A DNA stretch of 64,000 nt, from contig NZ_CP092473.1 in assembly GCF_014287515.2 (NCBI RefSeq), forward strand, positions 1,639,001 to 1,703,000, given 5' to 3'. Under the pieces are notes generated by a model, which saw only the letters and a list, made by a program, of their open reading frames with translations, was not told where the DNA came from and made no database searches. Source of the DNA: Roseburia rectibacter. Lineage in GTDB: Bacteria > Bacillota > Clostridia > Lachnospirales > Lachnospiraceae. Position numbers and translations under genes: made by a program. Below are positions 18,935-27,733 of the stretch, one piece after another (the first letter of the stretch is position 1; each line of letters begins with the position of its first letter).

Positions 18935-19798
18935 TTGAAAAGACAAACCAGAACAAAAACAGCAATGAAACTGTCTGCTATGATTGTGTCTGCATTTATG
19001 ATGCTGGCGGCCTGCACAGAAACAGTGCAGAAACAAAAGATACCTGGTGCAACATATATGGGAGGGAACAATACGATTACTGAGATCTGTAAAGAACTTG
19101 ACTCTGCGGGAGCTGCTCATGTAGATATATTTCGGGAATGGGCGGTTGATTTTGCAGATTCCGCAGGAAAAAATGCGAAGCTGGAAGATACATGGTCAGA
19201 TCCTGGGAAAATGAAAGCGGATATCGGTAAATGTATGGATGGCTGGGAACAGAATCATGAGTATTCAGATGCGGACTGTAGAATGACAGCTTTTCTCCTG
19301 TTAGATGGGGTGATCCACTCAGAATTAACGGAAGATCATTATGAGGGAACCTATCTGATGTTTGACACAGAAGCGATAGATAATTTGGACAGATATGAAA
19401 TCATAAAAGAGAACAAAGACATGTTTACCACACTTTATGGTGAAAAGAGTGTTACGGATGACAGACATCCGGAATCTGCATTTTGCGACAGCTGGAAAGA
19501 ATATGGATTTCAAATAGATAATGACAGAATATCACTTCTTAGTATCGTAATATATGATCCATATACGGATGCTGTTTTTGTAGGTCATACTGGTATCCTG
19601 ATAAAGTATAGTGATTATTATTTGTTTGTAGAAAAGATTGCATTTGAACAGCCATATCAGGCAACTAAGGTGCAGACGATTGATGAACTGCTCGATATCT
19701 TGTCCTTAAGACCGGAATATTTTGGAGAAGAGGGAGAACCCGGACCATTTGTTTATCATAATGGAGATTATATTGGAACGTTAAAGAGAACGACTTAA
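18935..19798 (+). CDS. Lipoprotein, possibly DUF4300 family
   Basis: 287 residues from a TTG start with AGAGG eight to ten bases upstream. The N-terminus is a lipoprotein signal: basic residues, a hydrophobic stretch, then the lipobox LAAC near residue 25. The mature part is acidic with aromatic-rich strands (VDIFREWAVDFADSAGK, DCRMTAFLLLDG). The pattern reminds me of DUF4300 lipoproteins of Streptococcus and Clostridium, but the assignment is tentative. It faces the outside of the membrane. Role unknown. Confidence 0.7.
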   Translation: MKRQTRTKTAMKLSAMIVSAFMMLAACTETVQKQKIPGATYMGGNNTITEICKELDSAGAAHVDIFREWAVDFADSAGKNAKLEDTWSDPGKMKADIGKCMDGWEQNHEYSDADCRMTAFLLLDGVIHSELTEDHYEGTYLMFDTEAIDNLDRYEIIKENKDMFTTLYGEKSVTDDRHPESAFCDSWKEYGFQIDNDRISLLSIVIYDPYTDAVFVGHTGILIKYSDYYLFVEKIAFEQPYQATKVQTIDELLDILSLRPEYFGEEGEPGPFVYHNGDYIGTLKRTT

Positions 19799-19850
19799 GA
19801 AAGCATAAGGAGAATTCAGATAAAAAGAAAGCTATACCGGTAATGGGAGA

Positions 19851-19886
19851 GACTTTCAGATACCTGCCGGGAGGTATCTGAAAGTC
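19851..19886. terminator. Perfect 14-bp hairpin between convergent genes
   Basis: GACTTTCAGATACC (19851-19864) pairs perfectly with GGTATCTGAAAGTC (19873-19886) around an 8-nt loop. No T-run follows on either strand, so it may be a weak or Rho-type terminator or an mRNA 3' stabiliser. Confidence 0.5.
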
Positions 19887-19956
19887 CGGGAGTGAATGAA
19901 AATAGAACCGTTGGGTATGATGTGCCGGTTATGTACAAAAGAGTATCATAAAAGGG

Positions 19957-20865
19957 TTATTTATTTGAGCTGTCTGCATTGATTACAGATTGGATCTGTT
20001 TCATCAGAGCATCATAGTTATCCTGATTATCGATTCCACCGAGCATCGGATCACCCACGATGTTACCATTTCTGTCGACGAGTATTGTGGTAGGAAATGC
20101 CATGATATTGGAGGCATATTTGCCTGCATCTGAAGATGAATCAATAGAAAGATTGCGGTATTTAGCACCTTGGCTTTCAAGAACAGAGGCAGCTTCTTTG
20201 ATAGCCGATTCATTTCCATCGAAGGTTTCTGTGTTGATGCCGACTACTTCTCCTCCCATTGCCCTGACTGCATCATTTAATTCATTCAGTTTGGATAACT
20301 CAGCAACACAAGGCTTGCAGCCGGTAAACCAGAAATTGATGACAGTTACTGCATTTTCGGAAAAAAGACTTTCGTCAACAGAATTACCATCGAAATCCTG
20401 ACCTGAGAAATTTTTGAATGGTGATGCATCTTCAGAATTAGTATTCTGCCCATTTTTATCGGATTCTGTAGTTCCTTTTTCAATTTCTGCGATCTGTTCT
20501 TCGATTTTTCGTATGGTTTCAATATCATCAGTAAGTGTTTTGAATTCGTCATCAGTAAAAGAATCTTTGTTTGATTCAGCGGTATCAGCCAGATAATCAG
20601 CATAATTTCCGTTTGAATCTGCAGTGTTTTTATTCATCAGACCAAATAATTTGTCCCATATATCTTTATGCTCTGCAAAGATCCGGTTCTCCTGCTGATA
20701 TAAATCATCCAGCTTTGTGTTGGAATTGTCCGCTGATGCCGTGCTGTCTTCAGCCGTGGTATTCTGTGGTTCTGTGGTGCTTACAGTTCCTTTTCCGCTG
20801 CAGGATGTAAGCAGCAGTGCGATGCTGAGTGTGACAACTGAAATAAATGTAATTTTTGTTTTCAT
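19957..20865 (-). CDS. TlpA-like thioredoxin-fold lipoprotein
   Basis: 302 residues. Lipoprotein signal with lipobox LTSC near residue 21, then a ~120-residue low-complexity, helix-prone linker rich in Glu, Asp, Thr and Asn, then a TlpA/AhpC-TSA thioredoxin domain (about residues 150-295). The redox motif is FTGCKPCVAEL and the cis-proline loop AFPTT. It should act outside the membrane as a membrane-anchored disulfide reductase. Last gene of a three-gene run (CXXC miniprotein, polyferredoxin, TlpA); the polyferredoxin may feed it electrons. AAAGGAGC precedes the ATG. Confidence 0.9.
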   Translation of the reverse strand: MKTKITFISVVTLSIALLLTSCSGKGTVSTTEPQNTTAEDSTASADNSNTKLDDLYQQENRIFAEHKDIWDKLFGLMNKNTADSNGNYADYLADTAESNKDSFTDDEFKTLTDDIETIRKIEEQIAEIEKGTTESDKNGQNTNSEDASPFKNFSGQDFDGNSVDESLFSENAVTVINFWFTGCKPCVAELSKLNELNDAVRAMGGEVVGINTETFDGNESAIKEAASVLESQGAKYRNLSIDSSSDAGKYASNIMAFPTTILVDRNGNIVGDPMLGGIDNQDNYDALMKQIQSVINADSSNK

Positions 20866-20912
20866 GGATAATTGCTCCTTTTTAAATTGTAATAAGATTG
20901 ATAGTTACTGGT

Positions 20913-21821
20913 TTATGACTGCTGGTTACTGTTGTTCTTTTTTTTACATGATTTCCCCATAAACTGGTAGTGGATCGCATCTTTAGGACAGGCTTTTATA
21001 CAGGCTCCGCATCGTATGCATTCCGGATGATCTGGAGTTTTACACACATCCACATCCATTTTACATGCCTTTTGGCATTGCCCGCATCCGATGCATCTGC
21101 TGTTCTCAATTTTAATAGAAAGAAAGCTGACCTTATTAAATAATGAGTAGATTGCTCCAAGAGGACAGATCCATTTACAGAATGGTCTGTAAAACAAAAT
21201 ACTTAACACAATAACTGTGATTAAAATAAGGCATTTAAAAGAAAAAAGTTTTCCCAGTGCAGAACGTATAGCGGCATTTCCAAGTGCGAGAGGGATAGCT
21301 CCTTCCAGGACACCCTGAGGACAAATATATTTACAGAAGAAAGGATCTCCCATTCCGATAGAGTTCGTTACCAGCATCGGAAGAAGTATAACAAAAATGA
21401 TCAGGATGATGTATTTTAAATAGCGCAGCGGTTTGAGCCGGGCTGTAGAAAATTTTTTCCCAGGTATTTTATGAAGTAAATCCTGAAACCATCCAAACGG
21501 ACACAGAAAACCACATATAAATCTTCCGAGTGTTACACCGAGTAAAATAAAAAATCCGGTTATGTAGTATGAAAATTTAAATCCTGATGAACCAACAACC
21601 GCCTGAAAAGCGCCAATTGGGCATGCTCCTGTTGCCGCCGGACAGGAGTAACAATTTAATCCTGGTACACATACGTTTTTTACGCTGCCCTGATATATTT
21701 TTCCTTTCCATAAATTAGGAATATGGATATTCGTGAGCAGTGTGGCAGCTGCCTGTATCCATCCGCGTAGTACAGCTATTTTTTTTGATAGAAAATTCTT
21801 TTTTTTATCCAATTCCGACAC
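20913..21821 (-). CDS. Membrane 4Fe-4S polyferredoxin (NapH/CcoG-like)
   Basis: 302 residues from a GTG start that overlaps the upstream CXXC miniprotein by 17 bases. About five to six membrane segments. Cysteine motifs of the NapH/NosR C-terminal type are [11 protein letters not shown] and [11 protein letters not shown], plus [10 protein letters not shown]. An N-terminal CxxCP-rich loop sits near residue 57. Two ferredoxin-like 4Fe-4S motifs close the protein ([11 protein letters not shown] and [12 protein letters not shown]). Family knowledge: such proteins shuttle electrons across or along the membrane. Context suggests it supplies reductant to the extracellular TlpA protein. Confidence 0.9.
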   Translation of the reverse strand: MSELDKKKNFLSKKIAVLRGWIQAAATLLTNIHIPNLWKGKIYQGSVKNVCVPGLNCYSCPAATGACPIGAFQAVVGSSGFKFSYYITGFFILLGVTLGRFICGFLCPFGWFQDLLHKIPGKKFSTARLKPLRYLKYIILIIFVILLPMLVTNSIGMGDPFFCKYICPQGVLEGAIPLALGNAAIRSALGKLFSFKCLILITVIVLSILFYRPFCKWICPLGAIYSLFNKVSFLSIKIENSRCIGCGQCQKACKMDVDVCKTPDHPECIRCGACIKACPKDAIHYQFMGKSCKKKNNSNQQS

Positions 21822-21945
21822 ACTCCAGACATAATTTTATTGCTTTACCGAGCACGACAGCTGCTTCTCCTCTGACCGCACCGTAACTTATCATGGTGAT
21901 ACCTGAGATGAGCAGGATCGACTGATAGATTTTTTTGCACTTCAA
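21805..21945 (-). CDS. CD1871A-family CXXC miniprotein
   Basis: A 46-residue protein from a TTG start with AGGAG nine bases upstream. One membrane helix (about residues 8-24), then YGAVRGEA, and the C-terminus [10 protein letters not shown] with a CxxC pair. This matches my memory of the small CD1871A-type CXXC proteins of Clostridia, which sit beside polyferredoxin genes. Its end overlaps the polyferredoxin start, so expression is coupled. Likely a redox relay or metal/cluster chaperone at the membrane; the function is not established. Confidence 0.75.
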   Translation of the reverse strand: MKCKKIYQSILLISGITMISYGAVRGEAAVVLGKAIKLCLECVGIG

Positions 21946-22046
21946 GATATTTTACTCCTTTCATTTGTTGTATTTATTGACCAGCTGATGTTAGTATTAT
22001 ACAATAGCTGTTGTAAAATTTGTGTTAAGAAGCAGGTGAATGAATT

Positions 22047-22727
22047 TTGAGATTATTGATAGTTGAAGATGAGAAACAAATGTGTGACATGGTTGCAAAA
22101 CGGCTGTATGATGCAGGGTACGAGGTGGATACCTGTTATGATGGGGAAGAGGCTTTTGAAAGTGTCCTGACGGAGAATTATGATCTGATCGTTCTGGATC
22201 TGAATCTGCCCGGTATGGATGGAATGGAGATCTTAAAGGAACTTAGACAGAGAAATGAGGAGACAAAGGTTCTTATATTATCTGCAAGAGGGCAGATTGC
22301 GGATAAGGTTGAAGGACTGGATGCAGGGGCAAATGACTATATGGAAAAACCATTTCATCTGCAGGAACTTGAGGCGCGTATCAGAAGTCTGACAAGAAGA
22401 AAATTTGTGCAGAAAGATGTGTGTCTGGAAAGTGGTGGGATAAAGTTCGATACGGTAAGACGTGAGGCATATGCAAAAGGGAAAATGATTTCCCTGACAA
22501 GAAAAGAAAATGGCATTTTGGAATATTTACTTCTGAATCCTGGAAGACCGGTAAGTCAGGAGGAATTGATGGAACATGTCTGGGATGCATCCGTGGATAG
22601 CTTTAGTGGTGCCATCAGAGTACACATGTCTTCGCTTAGGAAAAAGCTTAAGGCTGAACTTGGATATGATCCGATTTTAAACAAGGTGGGAGAGGGATAT
22701 AAAATACGGGAGGAGTCTGAACGATGA
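22047..22727 (+). CDS. OmpR-family response regulator
   Basis: 226 residues from a TTG start. Receiver: LLIVEDEK, acceptor Asp in LIVLDLNLPGMDG (about residue 51), YMEKPFH for the conserved Lys. A C-terminal winged helix follows (SLTRKENGILEYLL ... VHMSSLRKKLK). It is divergent from the polyferredoxin-TlpA genes with about 100 bp between, and overlaps its kinase gene by four bases. Inference: controls the divergent redox operon. Confidence 0.93.
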   Translation: MRLLIVEDEKQMCDMVAKRLYDAGYEVDTCYDGEEAFESVLTENYDLIVLDLNLPGMDGMEILKELRQRNEETKVLILSARGQIADKVEGLDAGANDYMEKPFHLQELEARIRSLTRRKFVQKDVCLESGGIKFDTVRREAYAKGKMISLTRKENGILEYLLLNPGRPVSQEELMEHVWDASVDSFSGAIRVHMSSLRKKLKAELGYDPILNKVGEGYKIREESER

Positions 22728-23872
22728 AAAGAATATCACTGCAGTGGAGGCTTACCTGTATCATTACAGTATATATTGCAGTTATATGTGGATGTCTGAC
22801 GATGTTTGTCTATAAAAATGGCGTGTATTATATCGATTCCCTGCAGGAGACTGTGGATGCCCAGGGAGAGGATAACGGGGAGGATACGGATGAAATATAT
22901 ATCAGCATTCCAGATGATAAGTGGGATGAGTTTGCCAATGATTTTTCTATCCAGGCATATAATAATAAGGAAGATTACAAAAAAAACAGTCTGCTGATAT
23001 CAGCCATATTGGCTCTTATTGGCGGGGTAGTTACATATTTTATAAGTGGGCATGCACTCAGACCAATCCGTGAATTTTCTGATAAAATTGAAGAAGTACA
23101 GGCGCAAAATCTGGCAGCTTCACGAATAGAAGAAAATAAAGTTAAAGAATTGAACCAGCTTAGCGTTTCGTATAATAAGATGCTTGAACGTCTCTCGGAC
23201 GCATTTGAGATACAGAGGCAATTTACCGCAAATGCAGCACATGAACTGCGGACGCCATTATCTTTGATGCAGGTACAGCTTGATCTTTATAATTCTACAC
23301 GGCATCCGGATAATGATGCTGATACATTGCAGACAATAAAGATGGTTACCGAGCAGAATGGAAGACTCAGTAAAATGGTAAAAACGCTCCTTGATATGAG
23401 TGAACTCCAGACTGTGGGACGGGATGATGAAATTATGGTTGACGCGCTTGTTGATGAAGTGTTAGCAGATCTGGATCCTCTTGCACAGGAAAAAAACATA
23501 AAACTTACTGGAAAATGTAAAAATATAACGATGGTTGGAAGTGACATTCTTATTTACAGGCTGGTATACAATCTTGTTGAGAATGCCATAAAATATAATC
23601 ATTCGGGCGGACAGGTTACAGTAACTGCATACCGGAAGGAAAAACATGTTTATCTGTCCGTGGAGGATACGGGAAACGGAATCCCTGAGGAACTCAGGGA
23701 ACGCGTGTTTGAACCATTCTTTCGTGTGGATAAATCCAGAAGCCGGGAACTTGGCGGTGTAGGACTTGGACTTGCGCTTGTCCGTGAAATCGTGAGAGTG
23801 CATGATGGCAGTATTGCAGTCAGATCAAATCCGTCTGGAGGAACGGTTTTTGATGTAATATTACCACTGTGA
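22724..23872 (+). CDS. Sensor histidine kinase
   Basis: 382 residues. Membrane segment 1 near residues 10-28, a ~55-residue extracytoplasmic acidic loop, membrane segment 2 near 86-104, HAMP, HisKA with AHELRTPLSLM (phospho-His near 173), and HATPase_c with NLVENAIKYN, DTGNGIPEE and GVGLGLALV. Cognate to the regulator just upstream (ATGA overlap). The small loop may sense membrane or redox stress; the signal is unknown. Confidence 0.93.
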   Translation: MKRISLQWRLTCIITVYIAVICGCLTMFVYKNGVYYIDSLQETVDAQGEDNGEDTDEIYISIPDDKWDEFANDFSIQAYNNKEDYKKNSLLISAILALIGGVVTYFISGHALRPIREFSDKIEEVQAQNLAASRIEENKVKELNQLSVSYNKMLERLSDAFEIQRQFTANAAHELRTPLSLMQVQLDLYNSTRHPDNDADTLQTIKMVTEQNGRLSKMVKTLLDMSELQTVGRDDEIMVDALVDEVLADLDPLAQEKNIKLTGKCKNITMVGSDILIYRLVYNLVENAIKYNHSGGQVTVTAYRKEKHVYLSVEDTGNGIPEELRERVFEPFFRVDKSRSRELGGVGLGLALVREIVRVHDGSIAVRSNPSGGTVFDVILPL

Positions 23873-23881
23873 TCGATCATA

Positions 23882-24265
23882 ACTTATTAGTTACATCTGG
23901 CTGTCTCGTGCCTGGGGTATTTAATTCTTTTCTATTGAATTATGCGGATATCTGGTTGTTTTTGTAGTGTCGAATGTATTGCTGAAAGTTTTGATGCAAA
24001 TGAAAGAGAAAGTCCTTAATCATGAGGAAATGTTAAATCATTATCTGATACGCGGATTTATGGAACTGGTCATATTCCGCATGGAAAGGCAGTTTCCGAA
24101 TGAGATCATGATGGCACTGGAAAAGGTGAATCTTTCCTGCCCGGTTCGTGATTCTGCCAGAGGACTTTTGAGAAACTGATGAAGTAAGATCCATATTTTG
24201 CGGAACTCTATATGGCTCAGGATAAAAACCTTGCATTTTGAGAACAGGCGTGTATAATCTCATTT
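23882..24265 (+). pseudogene. Collapsed relic of the ABC exporter gene (paralogue of 36982-38670) and a downstream promoter
   Basis: The segment matches the intact gene at 36982 in four pieces: about 37019-37070, about 37456-37620, about 38272-38332 and about 38604-38650. The long piece has only a few differences over about 165 bp. The joints fall at short repeats: ATGAGAT at the second, GGGACT or a close variant at the third. It then continues into a TTGCAT...GTGTATAAT segment that resembles the promoter at 39164. The exporter region thus survives as ~385 bp with the interior lost in steps. Short open frames here are not genes. Confidence 0.8.
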
Positions 24266-24285
24266 TTGACAGTTGATTAGTTAAT

Positions 24286-24328
24286 AAAGTGCCACAATCC
24301 CTGTAAATACAAGGGGTGTGGCACTTTT
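24286..24328 (+). terminator. Rho-independent terminator
   Basis: AAAGTGCCACA (24286-24296) pairs with TGTGGCACTTT (24317-24327), followed by a T. It lies between the exporter relic and the IS3 element. Between it and the element's left repeat I see nothing else. Confidence 0.75.
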
Positions 24329-24433
24329 ATCTGCATACACGAAATATAGTAATGTTGATGTTGTATAAATAAAGTTGACACCTTATTCTCAAGGAATTCA
24401 TGTATAATAAAAGAGAATAAGGAGGAACTCTCA

Positions 24434-24775
24434 ATGTCACGAACCCAACGTAAATACGACCAGGAATATAAGATCCAGGCTGTCAAACTTGCCAAAGAAA
24501 TCGGCGGTGCTAAGGCAGCCAAAGAATTAGGTATCCCAGAAGGAACCATCCACACATGGCTGAAAGCAGTTAGAGCAGGCACATTGGATATTGGCGACGG
24601 TGCACATACTCCGGAAAGCGCGATGAGTCTTGCTGAGGAGCTTGCCATGCTCCGCAAACGCGTTAAAGATCAGGACAAAGAAATCCGGCGTCTGAAAGAG
24701 GAAAATGAATTTCTCGAGGAAGCAAGCGCTTTTTTCGCAGCCAGCCGTCGGAAGTCAGCAAGAACCAAAGAATGA
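24434..24775 (+). CDS. IS3-family transposase OrfA
   Basis: 113 residues. N-terminal helix-turn-helix of the HTH_Tnp_1 type (YKIQAVKLAKEIGGAKAAKE ... EGTIHTWLKAV), then a leucine-zipper-like coiled coil (LRKRVKDQDKEIRRLKEENEF). Binds the element's ends. Its stop overlaps the OrfB start (ATGA), so the active OrfAB product would arise by frameshift or coupling. Confidence 0.92.
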   Translation: MSRTQRKYDQEYKIQAVKLAKEIGGAKAAKELGIPEGTIHTWLKAVRAGTLDIGDGAHTPESAMSLAEELAMLRKRVKDQDKEIRRLKEENEFLEEASAFFAASRRKSARTKE

Positions 24776-25680
24776 TGTTCATTGCCATAAAAACGAAAGA
24801 CGGCGTGATTAAGGGAAAACTCTCATTCTATTGCCGGATGCTTGGCGTCAGCCGCCAGGGTTTCTACAAATATCTTGCTATTAAAGATCGCCCTTGGAAA
24901 TATCAGGATCTTGCTGATGCCATGAGAGTGATCCATGCTGAGGATGAATGCAATGATACCTATGGACGTATTCGCATGTACCAAGCACTGCTCCTTAAGA
25001 ATCCGACGGGAATCAAGATCCCCAGTGAACGAACCGTTTACAGGGTTATGGATGAAATAGGACTTGTCCATCGGCCAAAGCGCAAGCCAAATGGCATTAG
25101 CAAGGCTGATCGGGAAGCACGTAAGTCAGATGATCTTCTGAAGAGAGAGTTCAAGGCTGATAAGCCACTTGAAAAATGCGTAACTGATATCACAGAAATC
25201 AAGGCAAAAGATGGAAAACTGTATGTTTCAGCCATCTTCGACTGCTTTGATTCCAGCGTTCTGGGACTGGCAATGGAAACAAACATGAAGGCAACTCTGT
25301 GTGAGCATACACTGGATAATGCCTATCTGGCGCATCCTGATCTGCGAGGTGCCATTGTGCACTCCGACAGAGGAAGACAATATACCAGTGAAACCTACCG
25401 TCAGGCGCTTTCTAAATATGGCATTATACAAAGCATGAACAGTGATGGTGGCAGGTGCCACGATAATGCTCGATGTGAAAGCATGTGGGCCAGAATGAAA
25501 AGCGAGCTTCTCTATGACCGCTACAATACGGAAAGCCTGACCACGGATGAGCTGAGAGTTCTTATTTGGAGATATTTCATCAGTTACTGGAACAACAGGA
25601 GGATCTGCTCTGCCAACGGTGGGCTTCCTCCTATGATTAAGCGTCAGAGATACTACCAATCTCTGGGCCTGGCTGCATAG
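24772..25680 (+). CDS. IS3-family transposase OrfB (DDE integrase)
   Basis: 302 residues with an HTH_21-type N-terminal part (YGRIRMYQALL ... RVMDEIGL) and an rve/DDE catalytic core: first Asp in VTDITEI, second in VHSDRGRQY, Glu in ARCESMWARMKSE. Intact and apparently functional. Confidence 0.93.
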   Translation: MMFIAIKTKDGVIKGKLSFYCRMLGVSRQGFYKYLAIKDRPWKYQDLADAMRVIHAEDECNDTYGRIRMYQALLLKNPTGIKIPSERTVYRVMDEIGLVHRPKRKPNGISKADREARKSDDLLKREFKADKPLEKCVTDITEIKAKDGKLYVSAIFDCFDSSVLGLAMETNMKATLCEHTLDNAYLAHPDLRGAIVHSDRGRQYTSETYRQALSKYGIIQSMNSDGGRCHDNARCESMWARMKSELLYDRYNTESLTTDELRVLIWRYFISYWNNRRICSANGGLPPMIKRQRYYQSLGLAA

Positions 25681-25875
25681 GAAATGATATCTTTGAGATA
25701 AATGTGTCAACCAATATTGACAATATCATAATTTTAAATGCCTTTATATGAACACTTAAAGTGCAGAAAAACAAGCAATTTCATAAATGTTATTATTTTG
25801 AGCGCAAATGTAAAGCAATGTTGATAGAAAAAATTGTTTATTTTATTTAAAATTGCTCTTAAAGGAGGACACAAA

Positions 25876-26397
25876 ATGGAAATTGGAAATAAAATCAACC
25901 AATTAAGGAAACTTTCGGGAATGACACAAGAACAATTAGCAGAAAAACTTAACGTATCCAGACAGACTATTTCCAAATGGGAGTCAGATAGCACTTCCCC
26001 TGATTTAGAAAGTATCGTTAAAATAAGCAGAATTTTTCATGTGTCATTAGATGATTTGCTAAAGGAAGGAGAAGCAGGTGTGGCAAACAAAACTGATGAG
26101 CAAATAACTTTAGAAGATTTGATGAAAATAAATCTTCAAAACAGAAAAATGACGCTGTTGCTAATTAGTGGTCTGATTTTTATTATGGTTAGCATATTAA
26201 ATTTCGCCTATGTAATTGCGCTACAAAGCACAACACTTAGTACCCAGTATATGCTATACCGATATATCGTTACAGGACAATACGAAAATGCCCCTATTGA
26301 TTATATGCGGTTAATGATACCGTCTATTATTGCGGCAGCAATCGGAGTGATATTGTTCATAAGTTATACCATTGAAAGAAGAAAAAAAGGAGACTGA
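25876..26397 (+). CDS. XRE-type HTH regulator with membrane tail
   Basis: 173 residues. N-terminal helix-turn-helix (LRKLSGMTQEQLAEKLNVSR then QTISKWESD), a short linker, and two C-terminal membrane helices (about residues 92-116 and 148-168). Such membrane-anchored XRE proteins are common next to small exported proteins in Firmicutes mobile regions. AAAGGAGG gives a clear start at 25876. It lies four bases upstream of a lipoprotein gene, an evident two-gene operon. It is noticeably more AT-rich than its neighbours, suggesting acquisition. Confidence 0.85.
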   Translation: MEIGNKINQLRKLSGMTQEQLAEKLNVSRQTISKWESDSTSPDLESIVKISRIFHVSLDDLLKEGEAGVANKTDEQITLEDLMKINLQNRKMTLLLISGLIFIMVSILNFAYVIALQSTTLSTQYMLYRYIVTGQYENAPIDYMRLMIPSIIAAAIGVILFISYTIERRKKGD

Positions 26398-26401
26398 AAA
26401 T

Positions 26402-27094
26402 ATGTATAAAGCAAAGAAGTTTATTTCATATATGGCTTTATGTGTGTTAATCTTTTCTTTATGTGCATGTGGAGAAAAAGGTAGTGAAAACGCTGCTATT
26501 TATGGAGAAACCGTCGGAGGATTGGAAGATAATGAGCTTTTTGCAATTATTGATACAAATGCTTCTTTACCTGTTTTACTTGTTACCTCACAAGTATATA
26601 ATGACGGTTTGGGAAATCAGGCAGCACTTAATTGTGATGTATATTATTTGATAGATAAAGAAGTTAAAAACATAGGAACAATAGAAAGTATGGGAACAGC
26701 ATATCCTATCGCCTATGATGAAACAGGTATTTATGCTGCTTCCGGTCACGATATGCAGCGTTTTGAAATTGAAAAATCCGGTTCGCTCAGACTGGCAGAG
26801 GGGATTTATGAGCAATTTGACGAAAGTGGAAATGCTGCTTATACCATGAAAAAAGGAGAGGAAACAGATGTAATTACAGAAGAAGAATACTATGCAGCTT
26901 TTGAAAAATACAGCAATGCTACCATAGTAAATTTCTCTTATGGTGCATCGGACGCTGGCAAGGCAGAAGTGGTAACTAACAATGAGCTGGAACCCCGTCA
27001 AGGAAATATAGCAGAAGATGTCAATGTACTAGAAATTGTACAAGAGACAGCCTCGGAATTTGCAGTCAAAAAAATGGAAACTTCTTATTTTTGA
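26402..27094 (+). CDS. Uncharacterised lipoprotein
   Basis: About 230 residues. Lipobox LCAC near residue 22 after a basic N-terminus and hydrophobic stretch. The mature part is mixed strand and acidic with no family I recognise. GGAG lies six to eight bases before ATG 26402; an upstream in-frame ATG lies inside the regulator gene. The C-terminus may be truncated: just after the stop, another frame reads FERQDNEIFYAATLVENDCA..., which looks like coding sequence of a different or frameshifted gene. It is paired with the XRE gene and bracketed by IS3 sequences. Confidence 0.7.
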   Translation: MYKAKKFISYMALCVLIFSLCACGEKGSENAAIYGETVGGLEDNELFAIIDTNASLPVLLVTSQVYNDGLGNQAALNCDVYYLIDKEVKNIGTIESMGTAYPIAYDETGIYAASGHDMQRFEIEKSGSLRLAEGIYEQFDESGNAAYTMKKGEETDVITEEEYYAAFEKYSNATIVNFSYGASDAGKAEVVTNNELEPRQGNIAEDVNVLEIVQETASEFAVKKMETSYF

Positions 27095-27370
27095 AAGGCA
27101 GGACAATGAAATTTTTTATGCCGCTACTTTGGTAGAAAATGATTGTGCGCCGGAGATGATATTTTTACAAACGACTTACAGACAACACTTAAAGAATAGC
27201 AAACCCAGTCGAGCCAGTCAACGGCAAGATGAACGGCTCTTGCAGAGCCGCCGTTGACAGCCCCGCCCGGTTTTGCAGTTAGGCAGTCAAGGAGCGACAG
27301 CCTAAAGTGCTGCCGCCCCTTACTTTTATGATACAGCATCAACTTTGGAAGTATATCCTGATGCTGTATC
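27095..27370. other. Non-coding junk with a strong palindrome, between lipoprotein and IS3 remnant
   Basis: A short coding-like fragment (about 27081-27200) is followed by a G+C-rich palindrome. GTCAACGGC (27217-27225) pairs with GCCGTTGAC (27250-27258), and an inner CGGCTCT (27234-27240) pairs with AGAGCCG (27244-27250). The following GCCCCGCCCGG-containing stretch resembles the non-coding ends of Firmicutes conjugative transposons, by impression only. Confidence 0.4.
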
Positions 27371-27711
27371 AGAGGAACACAGTACACAAGTGAGTTATAT
27401 CGTAAAGCAATCAGCAAATATGGCATTCTCCAAAGCATGAACAGTGCTGGCGGCAGATGCCACGACAATGCCAGATGCGAAAGCATGTGGGCAAGATTCA
27501 AAGAAGAATTACTTTATGGACGTTATGATACCACTTCAATGACAGTAGAACAGTTAAAAACACTCATCTGGAGATATTTCATCAGCTATTGGAATAACCG
27601 AAGAATCTGCTCTGCTAATGGTGGCTTACCTCCGATGATTAAGCGTCAACAATACTACGATTCATTACAGGAGGCAGCATAGGTCGAACATCCTTGAGAA
27701 AAAAGTGTAAA
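27371..27711 (+). pseudogene. 3' remnant of a second IS3-family OrfB with right end
   Basis: The frame from RGTQYTSELYRK... to ...YYDSLQEAA (stop near 27682) aligns with the last ~105 residues of the OrfB at 24772, but clearly diverged. An IS-end-like CTTGAG...GTGTAAACC follows. The 5' part and left end are missing. Same orientation as the complete IS3, with the XRE-lipoprotein pair between them. Confidence 0.85.
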
Positions 27712-27733
27712 CCAATATTGACAATATCATGTT

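Larger units (their letters stand above)
24374..25711 (+). mobile_element. IS3-family insertion sequence
   Basis: Imperfect terminal inverted repeats begin GTTGACAC at 24374-24394 and end ...TGTGTCAAC at 25691-25711, enclosing orfA and orfB in the classic overlapping arrangement. The 18-20 bases beyond the right repeat (CCAATATTGACAATATCAT) also follow the IS3 remnant at 27371, so the true end may lie slightly further out. Confidence 0.8.

Noticed and set aside
23967..24179. A 70-codon frame that looks like an ABC protein fragment
   Set aside because: It is part of the collapsed exporter relic, without a start signal or complete domain.
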